In this document: positions 1-9,552 of the stretch, piece by piece | How the letters are laid out: every line of letters begins with the position of its first letter | How positions within the stretch are numbered: the first letter of the stretch is position 1 | Assembly: GCA_036873755.1 (NCBI GenBank) | Contig: JAVTVY010047822.1 | Coordinates: 1 to 64,000 of the forward strand | Origin: Hanleya hanleyi | Lineage: Eukaryota; Mollusca; Polyplacophora; Lepidopleurida; Hanleyidae | Direction: 5' to 3' | Length of the DNA: 64,000 nt | The notes under the pieces: model-generated | Seen by the model: only the letters and a program-made list of their open reading frames with translations | The model's database searches: none | What the model was told of the DNA's origin: nothing | Program-made: the position numbers and the translations under genes

Positions 1-130
1 AGATTTGTACCATTGGAGGCGAGTCTGGTTAAGAGTATTTTGACCAATCAAGTAAGGCAGATAAATTTATTTCATGGCAGCCATTTTGGAAGTGAGTATT
101 GCGGTTTATTGAATATTTTCATTTGCATTT

Positions 131-1471
131 TTGTGGAGTCCCACAATTCACACCATGACAGAACTGGTACCAGTAGACGTATCAATGGCACATAATATTG
201 AACAATTCCAGAAGAATCCTTTGATGGAGAATTCTCTTATTAGTGGGGTAGATGTTTCCATTTGCCCTGAGTATGTTTCAGATTTAATTGAAAAACATGT
301 AGGCGAATTGCGAACTGAGATGGAAAATCACATTCAAAATTTAAGGGGGGAAAGGGAATCTGTTGTTCAGAGTCTCTCTCAGACCTTGACAGAATGTGTT
401 ATCAAAATCGATCAGCTGGTATCTAACCAGGAGGGGATCTCTGAGAGCTTGAGAGAATGTGTACAGAATGTTTGTAAATTGGAGAGCTGGGTGGGAACGG
501 AATTGATAGGGATGGATTCTCACTTGAGGGGGATGGATGATAAATTAGGGGCAGGGTTTACCAACATGGGGGACCAGGTTGGAATGCTGGTGACCATGAT
601 GCGTGGCCAGACGTCTACTCCAATGGTTAGAGGGGTGGGGGCTGATGCTAGTTCAGTGCAGACTGGTGATGTTAGGCTGTCAATGGGCAACGTTGAGCAG
701 GAAAATTTGTCTGTGGTCAATGTTGCGCAAATGCCGGGGTTGGGGGGTGGGGAATGCAATGCTGGTGAGGGTGCCCAGCATGCACATTATATGGATGCAG
801 GAGTGGTGGATGCTTGTGAGGGGTCAGGGCATCATCAGAGGGTGGAGCACCCTTCTGTGCCCATCTCTGACCCTTTCATCCCTTCACATAGTAAGGTTGG
901 GGAGGAGCACAAAGGTAGCCATTCCTCTCCATCCATTGATCATTCTGACATTGCTCATGGTCAGGAGGACAAGGGAGATAATTTAATAGGGTCAAATGTT
1001 CCGCAGCCTATCCGGCAACATAAAGCGAGTTCGAGATCACGTCGACTTCTCCGTGGTCCTCGAACAGTACGCTGGCGTAGCCGTAGCCCTTTAACATCAC
1101 GTGGCCGTAGCCCCTCGGCATCACCTTTCACACGTAGTAGCAGCCGTTCACTTCCGAAAACATTAGTTTTTTCCGGCGATGCCAAAGGTTGGTCGCCGTT
1201 TAAAATTAAATTTGAATTAGAAGCTCAAGATCGGAAGTGGAGCAAGGCAAAATCTCTAAAGCGTTTGACTGAGTGCATGCATGGCAAGGCCATCGAGTAT
1301 TACTCTTTCTTACCGAAAGCAGTTTGTAATTCTTTTGATGAGCTTCTTAAAGCCTTAGACAAACGGTATGGTGATCTCGAGCCTCCTCAAGCAATCCGAC
1401 ATCGGTTGCAGTTGGAGGAGCGGGGGGCCGATGACACTTTGGCTGATTTTGCTTATAGTGTGTTGAGTTAG
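131..1471 (+). CDS. gag: Gag protein, N-terminal and capsid region (frame broken at 3' end)
   Basis: Open frame of 446 codons. The first methionine is at 131; another in-frame ATG at 158 is also possible. The N-terminal third is acidic to neutral with heptad-like stretches (coiled-coil-like, residues about 55-140). A Gly/Met/Val-rich linker and a basic Arg/Ser-rich stretch (about 300-345) follow. Residues about 350-446 resemble the capsid region of Ty3/gypsy Gag, with the block FSGDAKGWSPFKIKFE and a conserved EYY/LP segment. The frame ends at TAG 1469-1471, but the expected continuation (KGYPGAP) resumes one frame over at 1474. This is therefore one gag split by a single-nucleotide indel rather than two genes. 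A programmed shift is possible but less likely, because the break falls inside Gag and not at gag/pol. Confidence 0.8.
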   Translation: MWSPTIHTMTELVPVDVSMAHNIEQFQKNPLMENSLISGVDVSICPEYVSDLIEKHVGELRTEMENHIQNLRGERESVVQSLSQTLTECVIKIDQLVSNQEGISESLRECVQNVCKLESWVGTELIGMDSHLRGMDDKLGAGFTNMGDQVGMLVTMMRGQTSTPMVRGVGADASSVQTGDVRLSMGNVEQENLSVVNVAQMPGLGGGECNAGEGAQHAHYMDAGVVDACEGSGHHQRVEHPSVPISDPFIPSHSKVGEEHKGSHSSPSIDHSDIAHGQEDKGDNLIGSNVPQPIRQHKASSRSRRLLRGPRTVRWRSRSPLTSRGRSPSASPFTRSSSRSLPKTLVFSGDAKGWSPFKIKFELEAQDRKWSKAKSLKRLTECMHGKAIEYYSFLPKAVCNSFDELLKALDKRYGDLEPPQAIRHRLQLEERGADDTLADFAYSVLS

Positions 1472-1473
1472 CT

Positions 1474-2364
1474 GTGAAGGGGTATCCGGGGGCTCCACGT
1501 GAGTTAGTCGAATCGATAGCTGTGGAGCAATTTTTCAAAGGTTGTCATGAACCACAGGCTATAGTTTTGTTTGCCATGGAGAAAGACCCCAGAACTATTC
1601 AGGATGCGTTGACATGTGTCAACGCCTCACTGTATAATCATCAAGCTTTGAATGTAGCAGAGGTCCGTCTAGTTTCCACAGAACTCGAGCCTGTGGGAGG
1701 GGATTTTTTACGGGAGGGGCGGGGTGAGTCTCCATTGAGACTTGTTACTCCTCCCAAGCTACCGGTAGCCTGTGAAGCCCCTATTAACAGAGTTACCTGT
1801 TACTCTTGTGGGAAAAATGGGCATAAGAGCTTCCGATGTCCCCAAGTACGATGCCATCTTTGTCGCCGATTAGGGCACATAAGTCGAAGTTGCCCCGTTC
1901 GCACTAATCTTGACGGGTTGGTTACCACAGGAGGACCTGCCTTGTCAGATTGTGCTGGGTCGACTGCTGCCGTTCGAGGCGTTACCGTGTCTGGGGCTCG
2001 GAAGGGGGCAATGGTAGTTCCGGTCAGGGTCGGGTCCGTTCCAGTGAATGCGAAAGTGGATACTGCTTCTCAGGTAACAGTGATGAGTCCAGAATTATTT
2101 GGAAAGTTAGGGCTTATGGGACTGTCATCCACTCCCATTAAGCTAACTGGTGCATTTCAGGGTACGGCCAGTATGGGAATGTTGGTTCGACAGGTTCCCC
2201 TTTCCATTGCAGGGTTTAACTGTTTTGGAGACCTGGTTGTAGCCCCGGTGGTTCAGGATTTGTTACTGGGCTCGGACTTTCTGTCCGCTTATGGCTGTGT
2301 CGTTGACTTTAGGAAGAAGGCCCTGGTTATTGGGAACATGGGGGTTCCTGCAGTAAAATGTTGA
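1474..2364 (+). CDS. Gag nucleocapsid plus retropepsin-like aspartic protease
   Basis: 296 codons in a frame shifted by one from the upstream ORF. The N-terminal part completes the capsid. Residues about 108-140 contain two CX2CX4HX4C zinc knuckles (CYSCGKNGHKSFRC and CHLCRRLGHISRSC), which bind RNA in retroelement nucleocapsids. Residues about 180-285 form a retropepsin-like domain: the active-site triad reads DTA within VDTASQVTVMS, and the flap-distal motif is LLLGSDFLSAYG. In this superfamily D-T/S-G is usual; Ala at the third position is a tolerated variant in some retroelement proteases. The ORF stops at 2364 directly after the protease. No pol follows, so the element is truncated or naturally pol-less. 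Confidence 0.82.
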   Translation: MKGYPGAPRELVESIAVEQFFKGCHEPQAIVLFAMEKDPRTIQDALTCVNASLYNHQALNVAEVRLVSTELEPVGGDFLREGRGESPLRLVTPPKLPVACEAPINRVTCYSCGKNGHKSFRCPQVRCHLCRRLGHISRSCPVRTNLDGLVTTGGPALSDCAGSTAAVRGVTVSGARKGAMVVPVRVGSVPVNAKVDTASQVTVMSPELFGKLGLMGLSSTPIKLTGAFQGTASMGMLVRQVPLSIAGFNCFGDLVVAPVVQDLLLGSDFLSAYGCVVDFRKKALVIGNMGVPAVKC

Positions 2365-3530
2365 TGCATGATGACCGGTTTGGACAATGCTTCAGTTTAG
2401 TTCTCTTTTAGCATTGGTAATGTTAGGGGGCAATGCAGATTGGCAGTGGGCAATGGCATGTGGCACCATCTAGCACACTGTTTTGAGTTGATTTTGATGT
2501 TGGTGATGTCTTTGTATTTTGATATAGGTGATGTGGCATTTTGGTTTGATGTTGTGTAGGTTGTTTTTTGGTTTTTGGGGGAAAGATAAAAAAAATAATA
2601 AAATGTCTGACAAGAAATCTGTGATATGTGTGGATGTTGGATAATGATGTGCTGTGTTGGATAATGGTGTGTTGGTGGATTTGTGATGTGTGGGCCTATA
2701 TTTTAGAATGATTATTTTTGATAGATTGAGTGTTCTGCAGAGTGTGGTGTGTGTACCTATTTTAGAACGGTGTGTTGGGAGGACGTGATATGTGTTGGAA
2801 AAATGTGCAATGTGTGTTGCAGTGGAGATATGTTTAACTTTTAGGGGGTTAGGAGAATGGTTTGAGTGAAAGTGTAGTGGATGGGGTTGTGGAATGGCGG
2901 GTTGGGTAATTTATCTGTGGGTTAACAACCCTCACGGTTGGCCACATCATTCGGCATTGGTTAAATGGAAGTTACTTGGATGCTAAATGAGTTTTTGCCG
3001 AGGTGTGTGCGAATTGTGATGGATGAATTAACAAGGGGAGAGAATGACGGGGCAATCCATGTTGGAGACACAGGGTCAAGGGAGTTTGTGGCCACAACTC
3101 TACTTGTGTCTTCTCTATGGAAGCCCCAGTGAGTTATGCACCGGTGTTTGTCATCCCGGTTTAAATTTATTGAATCAGGGTCTGAAATAAAAGTCAGACA
3201 TTGGACAAGCCTTGACCTTGTTTGGTTGAATGCTCACTGTGGAGCATTGTCTGATCAAATTCGGGGATCATTTTGGATATGTGTATTCAGACCCTGGCTA
3301 ATTGATCATTGGCAATGCGGTAACATCAGCAACGCAGTGCACTTCTGTTCAATGGATTCCGATATTCCTTCTGGTCCTGCAGATTCATCCACATGTTGAG
3401 TTGACGTGTTAGCGGCACCTTGTGCACAGGTGTTTCACATGCGTTGATTCTTCATGTGTGCGTCTCTGTTGATGCATACAGAGGATACTGGTTTCCTGAA
3501 GCCTTGAGCTATATAAGTAGTCCCACAATG
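2365..3530 (+). other. Non-coding 3' part of the LTR element
   Basis: About 1.2 kb rich in GT (many TGTGTTGG and TGATGTG runs) between the protease stop and the tandem repeats. No credible ORF is present; the 87-codon ORF at 3136-3399 has no recognisable domain. This stretch occupies the place where pol would normally lie. Confidence 0.55.
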
Positions 3531-4185
3531 TATGGAGGACTGACAGGCAGTTACTGTTTTAGTCAGACTATGTTCGTTAGCCAGTCACTCAACTACTGAG
3601 AGACTGAGTGTCTTGCAGTTATTGCCTTAGTCAGACTATTCTTGATGGGATATCTGATATAGCCAGTCCCTCTAGTTAGGTGAGTCTGGCAGTTATTTCT
3701 TGGTCCGCCTGATTATAGCCAGTCTTTCAATTTAATAGGGACTGATAGGTTTTCAAACTGAGCAAGCTCTCATCGAGTGCTGACAGTCTAAAAGTTATTG
3801 TCGTTAGTCAAAACTTGATAGACTGTCTGATATAGTCAATTAGTCAAAACTTTATAGACTGTCTGATTAGTCAGTCCCTCAATGTAGGAGAGTCTGGCAA
3901 TTATTTCATTAGTCAGTCTGTTTCTTGACAGGCTGTATAGTGTAGCTAGTCTCTCAGTTTAAGAGGGGCTGACAGATTATAAAATATCAGGTGCATTTTG
4001 TCAAACATATTTTTGGACTGTCAGACTGTCTGATATAGTTGGTCCCTCAATTTAGGAGAGTCTGGCAAGTATTTCCTTAGTCAGTCTGTTTCTTGACAGG
4101 CTGTATAGTGTAGCCAGGCTGTATAGTGTAGCCAGCCTCTCAGTTTAAGAGGGGCTGACATTATAAAATTGAGTGAGCCCTTAAT
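3530..4185 (+). repeat. Degenerate tandem repeat inside the LTR element
   Basis: Imperfect repeats built from blocks such as TAGTCAGTCTGTTTCTTGAC, GGCTGTATAGTGTAGCCAG, CTCTCAGTTTAAGAGGGGCT and GAGAGTCTGGCA recur about seven to eight times. Spacings are irregular, roughly 60-110 bp. Internal duplications such as GGCTGTATAGTGTAGCCA twice near 4100-4135 show recent slippage. Confidence 0.75.
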
Positions 4186-4536
4186 TTAGGAGGGGAAGGG
4201 GAGGTTGGGGGAAAAGGTAGATTCCATAGTGAGTCGGACTGGTACTTAAAGTGGGCCAGTTCGCTCCAGCTCCTTTGGGTCTTCTTTGGGAAATTAGAGG
4301 TCTGTTGAAAAATCGACCTGGGGGTTGGGGTTAGAGATCAGCTTCCATGATCTGGGGTTGGGTATTTTATTGTCGGACTAATATTACGTAGTTTGTTATT
4401 AGGTAATGTCCGGTTTTTAGGCCAGTTCAAAGTAGGGGAAGCTTTAGGTACAGTTCCGTACTTTTATGGTATGTTTTTTATCCTTGCGAATACTTTGCTG
4501 GAGTTTTAGACTGCAGTCGCTGGTACGCCCTTCCTC

Positions 4537-4558
4537 AAAAAAAGAAAAGGGGGAAGAG
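4537..4558 (+). other. Polypurine tract
   Basis: An uninterrupted A/G run (A-rich, then GGGGGAAGAG) lies directly before the TG that starts the LTR. This is the expected primer site for plus-strand DNA synthesis in LTR elements and fixes the LTR start at 4559. Confidence 0.85.
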
Positions 4559-4863
4559 TGTAGTAAGAATAGGCTTTCCCACATTTCAGTGATAGAATAT
4601 CACGACGATTAACGAACATTAGGTCAGTGTAGCAGGGGAGACAATTGCTTTAATATTACAAGAGTTGTCTCCTCTCTCCCCTTGGTAGAGGGCGCTGATT
4701 GCCCTCTAGCCAATGAGAGTAACTCGCGGGCTTCCAAGAGAAGCCAGAGAAGAAACTGACGGGGGACTGACAAGACGTATACAGACGACTTCTCTCACGT
4801 TTTAACCTGCAGGTAGGCCTGTCTTCTATACTGGCTAATATCTAGGTAGCTGAAGTTACTACA
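4559..4863 (+). repeat. 3' long terminal repeat, 305 bp
   Basis: It begins TGTAGTAA immediately after the polypurine tract and ends TTACTACA, a perfect 8-bp terminal inverted pair with canonical TG...CA ends. It contains paired CTCTCTCCCC/AGAGGG stretches near 4670-4690. The sequence after 4863 (CTTTG) would be one half of the target duplication; the other half is off-window. Confidence 0.85.
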
Positions 4864-5079
4864 CTTTGACCATTCACAATATCTATGGGATTTTAATGCC
4901 ATCATCATACTCACAGCCAATGTACCTCATTCAAGTGCACATGATATAAGGATCTGATATACAACTTAGAATGGTTTGCAGTATGGCCAGGCTCTTTAAT
5001 AAGTCACACAGAACAAGAGTCTAACTGGCACTATGGCCTATGTCATTATAAGTCTTTTGGGTTTCAGTAAGTTTGTTGG

Positions 5080-5800
5080 TGTTCAATGACCTATAACCTT
5101 ACCTTTTGACCTCAATTGTGGTAGCCCACACATCGCTTCTCCCTAATGCATCCACTAACAGTATTTGGTTTTCAATGATTTCTTGATTTTATTATCCCCA
5201 GTGGCCTTGACCATTGACCTTTTAAGCTCAATAGGTTTCCCGTTTGCCATATTAAAACAGTATAAGGTATTCCTGAAGTTTTATTACAATCCACATTCTT
5301 GGACTGGAGTAATAGCACATTAGTGGTATGACTAACATCACAGGACCTACGAAGTAGGGTTTGATATGATTTAAGTGTGTACCTTGACCTAAGATTGACC
5401 ATTTCCATGGTCGTAGGAGGCATTGAGACATGTTTTTGCCAATGTTGAGGTTTCTATGTCAACTAAGTAGGTTAGAAATTGGGTCAGAAAGTAGATCACA
5501 TTGACCTTGACCCCATTAGGTCAGGTCACACTGACTTAATGAAGCGCATTTCCATGGTCTTAGGGGGCAATAGGACCACTTCGAGGTTTATAGGTCACCT
5601 TATTTCGAGGTTTCTAGGTCACCTAATTAGGTCAGAAAGTAGGTCACATAGACCTTGACCCAATTAGGTCAGGTCACACTGACATTGACCTAATTAAGTG
5701 CATTTCCATGTTCTTGGGAGGCATTAGGACATGTTTTTGCCAATTTCGAGGTCTATAGGTTACCTAAGTAGGTCAAATTTTCAGCAAAAGTAGGTTAGCT
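5080..5800. repeat. Degenerate tandem repeat rich in AGGTCA half-sites
   Basis: Three or so imperfect units of about 160-200 bp share the order GACCTTGACC...TTAGGTCAGGTCACA...CATTTCCATGGTC...GGCATTAGGAC...CGAGGT. AGGTCA or its complement TGACCT recurs many times, including the direct pair AGGTCAGGTCA. Low-complexity descent from an older tandem array is the simplest explanation. The flanking stretches 4864-5080 and 5800-6385 hold no gene that I can see. Confidence 0.6.
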
Positions 5801-6385
5801 CAGAACTTGCTGGTAACAGTCCCATAATGCACGTTCATGCCAAAAATCAAGGTTCTAATGTCAAAGATTCTCCTTATTTTGCCACAGAAAGGATTCGGAT
5901 GGACTGACTGATTCACTCACTCATTACCGAACAATTTGCAAATGAGAGCCTACTTCAAAGGAACAAAGTTTACAACATTTTTGTGTTGAGGCATTAGCCT
6001 GTTTAACCCTTGCGTTAACCCGGGCCAAATTTGTGATCTTGACCTTTGAGCTCAATTTTGTTTTGGGATACATCATCTTCCTCCAATAATCCACTCATAA
6101 AGCCCAACTCACAATACGAACATTTTGTTGTATTAGAACAAAAACACTGTTCAGAACATGTTTTGTCTGCAGTGTGAGGAGCCCCAAATCACGAACATTC
6201 TGTTCAAGGGACAAGTTCGAGGAATCAAACATGTTTGATTTTCGGAACATGTTTTCGTCCTCAAAACAGTATTTGTCTTCAGTGAGTGGTGATCGCGAAC
6301 ATTTGTCCGAACATTTACCAACAGTTATCCAATCATCTGGCAGCTGTCGGTCATGTGGCGAAGCCGCTACACACTACACTACACC

Positions 6386-6689
6386 ATCCACCATGTAATA
6401 TTCTCACGATATCCGCCATGTAATATTCTCAAGATATCCACCATGTAATATTCTCAAGATATCAGGCACGTAATATTCTCATGATATCCACCATGTAATA
6501 TTCTCAAGATATCAGGCTCGTAATATTCACAAGACATCCGCCATGTAATATTCTCAAGATACCACCATGTAATATTCTCAAGATATCTGCCATGTAATAA
6601 CCTCAAGACATCCGCCATGTAATATTCTCAAGATATCTGCCATGTAATATTTTCAAGATATCCACCATGTAATACTCAAGATACCGCCC
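6386..6689. repeat. 25-bp minisatellite, array 1
   Basis: About 12 head-to-tail units of a 25-bp repeat with the core CCATGTAATATTCTCAAG, with point variants (CCACC, CCGCC, CAGGCACG) and a few units one base short. The same repeat in the same orientation forms the longer array at 8305-8960. Confidence 0.92.
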
Positions 6690-6963
6690 AGGGATTCATA
6701 GAAGTCCAAAAATTTGCCACCGGATACTGAAATTTCAGTATTTTTTTTACCTCAATTGAGTTTTTATCAGTTTGCGCCACCGGCGTCCTGATTGCTATTG
6801 AGTTTTTTTTTGTGTTTTTGTCGCCGCCATATTTAATGGTTCTGAGATAGAGTTTAAAGCTTAGACTAAAGTAATATAACCTCAAATTTGACATAATCAT
6901 TGAACTGTCTTAATTTATTTGAACAAGAATAGAATATTCTATCACCACAAAGTCAGCCTTGTA

Positions 6964-7020
6964 GGGGTGCAGTCTATCGGAGATGGCTCAATTCCCATCT
7001 CCTACCGACAACTGCACCCC
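6964..7020. repeat. Near-perfect hairpin
   Basis: The left arm GGGGTGCAG...CGGAGATGG pairs with the right arm CCATCTCC...CTGCACCCC around an 8-base loop, with a 3-base bulge in the right arm. It lies between the two minisatellite arrays, like the hairpins at 7213-7270 and 8258-8284. Confidence 0.8.
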
Positions 7021-8304
7021 AATTACTAGCATTGTTTCAGTTATGAAAATATTTTTGTCAATTTAAATAATCCATATCCTTCCTAATTTGGAATGAACGA
7101 GATCTGAATTGCGATATTTAATCCCAATCAGGGGTTTTCCCTAAAATGTTGAACAGGCCTCGAAATAAGACAGCACGGGGTGATCAAAAAATTTATCCCC
7201 TGATTTTTGGTCCAGGTGATCGATTTTTTGATCTCCTAGTAGATCAACCATGTAACCAATCGATCACCTGAATCGATCACCTAAAACTAGAGATTTCATG
7301 TTGTATGAATGGATTGGTTTTTCTTAAGTGGAATTGTGCAAAATAGTAGTGCTGTCGATTTCCGAGTGCCAGGCTGTCAAGCAGTGTTGAACCTTTCAAA
7401 ATGGGTTCAAAAACGGTGTCTGTCAAGTCGTTGGAATTGACAAATAAAATGAAATAATGGATGGTATTTGATGCACGATACATTAATTTGAACCCCTGAA
7501 CATACATTCGGAACATATTTGGCATTCTACAGCTTTAGAAATATTTAGGAAACTCAATTTGGCAAAAATATTGTACGGTAAAACTCACGTAAGAAATTTT
7601 ATCACTTTCAGATTACCAACGATGGACGGTCTGTTTTGCTTCATTCCGACTAAATAACTCGTCTAAAATCTTATAGATGTCACGATATGTATTCCGGATT
7701 ACACTTAGGATAAAGAATACTGAACATTTATTCAACATTCGGTAAAAATCCTGTTGTTTACGCGACGCATGGTTTCGGTGAGCGAAGCCAAACACCATTG
7801 TGATTCTGTCCACGGTCCATGCGTACTCAAGCTATATTTATGCTTGACCAATCAGAAAGTCGGGTTACGTCAGGTGCTCAGGTTTTCGTGGGGTTGAATG
7901 AAAAGACTTTAAAACACATGACCATTTTACCCAATAACATCGACGCATTTCTACTACGTGACCTAAATGCTTGTGTAATGGGAACACGAGTTGTTGCCCT
8001 TCAATTTTTTTATCTCGAACGTGGAGAATGTGTTCCTGTAAATGATCTTGTAAACAAGGTGCGTTTTTACTCGTTTTAACGAACTTTTCTGAATAAATGA
8101 CGCGCGTACGTCTAAAAAAAATTTTAAACGGATTTGTTGGTCGAATTGCAGGTTTTAGCATTCACCGGAATTGAGTTTATAGCTGAGAAATTGAATATTT
8201 ACTGTGCTAAACGCACACACTTCAGTTTTTTACAGTCCGAATGAGTTTCCTAGTGAATTTTGCCACCGAATACCGGTGGCAAAAACCGACGTGTATGAAT
8301 CCCT
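7021..8304. other. Inter-array segment, no recognised gene
   Basis: About 1.3 kb between the minisatellite arrays. It holds a perfect 13-bp stem CAGGTGATCGATT / AATCGATCACCTG (7213-7225 with 7258-7270) and a perfect 11-bp stem TTTTGCCACCG / CGGTGGCAAAA (8258-8284). ORFs of 60-98 codons on both strands overlap each other and show no domain. The motif TTGCCACCGG lies just outside array 1 (6714) and, as the hairpin, just outside array 2. The whole 6386-8960 block may therefore be one repetitive element. Confidence 0.5.
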
Positions 8305-8960
8305 GCCGCCATGTAATATACTCAAGATAACCACCATGTACTATTCTCAAGATAATCACCATGTAATATTCTCAAGATACCCACCATCATGACCATGCAA
8401 TATTATCAAGATACCCGCCATGTAATATTATCAAGATATCCGCCATGTAATATACTCCAGATACCGCCATGTAATATTATCAAGATATCCGCCATGTAAT
8501 ATACTCAAGATACCACCATGTAATAGTCTCAAGATATCTAGCATGTAATATTCTCAAGATACCGCCATGTAATATTCTCAAGATACCCACCATGTAATAT
8601 ACTCAAGATAACCACCATGTATTGTTCTCAAGATATCTGCAATGTAATATACTCAAGATAACCACCATGTAATATACTCAAGATAACCACCATGTAATAT
8701 TCTCAAGATATCTGCCATGTAATATACTCAAGATAACCACCATGTATTATTCTCAAGATAATCACCATGTAATATTTTGAAGATACTCACCATGCAATAT
8801 TATCAAGATACCCGCCATGTAATATTATCAAGATACCCGCCATGTAATATTATCAAGATACCCAGCATGTAATTTCACAAAATATCAATCACGTAATATT
8901 CTCAAAATACTCACCAAGTAATATTCTCAGGATATCCACCAAGTAATATTCTCAAGATAT
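8305..8960. repeat. 25-bp minisatellite, array 2
   Basis: About 26 units of the array-1 repeat, many with the variants TATACTCAAG and TATTATCAAG. The units become more divergent towards the right end. From 8961 to 9393 there is only AT-rich sequence and a C-run near 9246-9265. Confidence 0.92.
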
Positions 8961-9393
8961 AAATTTTTGTCCCATTTCATCAATTTCATATTCCAATTTT
9001 ATACTTCACATTAATTCTATATTGATATCCTGACTGTGACTGTATTTCTCACTATAGTAACAGACATTCACTATACTGTTGTCATGGACCTCTATACACC
9101 AGAATACTGACTAAACCGACAATAGTGTGGTGATGAGGATATGGTCATACTGTCATGACTGGTCAGGTATACCATGTAAATATGGACCACCAACTCATTC
9201 CACTTACTGAAGATGGGCTGATTCTTTGAGAATCTTTGTCATACCCCCCCCCCCCCCCTCCCCCACTCTGCCAGGCCTGGAAGGGTTAACACAGTGAATA
9301 TTGTGAGCTGGATTGTAACACTTTCTGACAATCAAGTTGAAGCAACCATCAACTGTTTGTATGACAGTATGCCATGTCAAAGTGGATACATAC

Positions 9394-9552
9394 CTTTGTG
9401 TGCCAGTGATGACAGGTTGATAATTCTACTGGGAGCTGATGACTGTATTCTGCCCAGGAGAAGGTGGGTGAGTAGAAAATGACCCAGATGATTGACGGCA
9501 AACTGTAACTCATAACCTTCTGTGGACTTCCATTGGGGACACATCATTATAC
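9394..9552 (-). CDS. RDH-like exon C
   Basis: The acceptor is GATGACAG; the donor is CACAAAG|GTATGT. The exon encodes [28 protein letters not shown] and [12 protein letters not shown]. The next exon (catalytic YxxxK) is missing from the window. Confidence 0.9.

Larger units (their letters stand above)
1..4863 (+). mobile_element. LTR retrotransposon, Ty3/gypsy-like, gag-protease only, 5' LTR outside window
   Basis: A gag/protease coding region (131-2364) is followed by about 2.2 kb without coding potential, a polypurine tract and one LTR. The 5' LTR lies before the window. No reverse transcriptase, RNase H or integrase motif was found in any frame between 2365 and 4558, so this copy could move only with enzymes from a relative. 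Zinc knuckles followed by a retropepsin-like domain fit Ty3/gypsy-type elements, but without pol the clade cannot be fixed. It may lie within the dehydrogenase gene whose exons begin at 9394. Confidence 0.8.

Noticed and set aside
3136..3399. Pol remnant in the LTR element
   Set aside because: The 87 codons show no reverse transcriptase, RNase H or integrase motif in any frame.
6386..8960. CRISPR array
   Set aside because: The 25-bp units are head-to-tail with no unique spacers, in animal DNA; it is a minisatellite.
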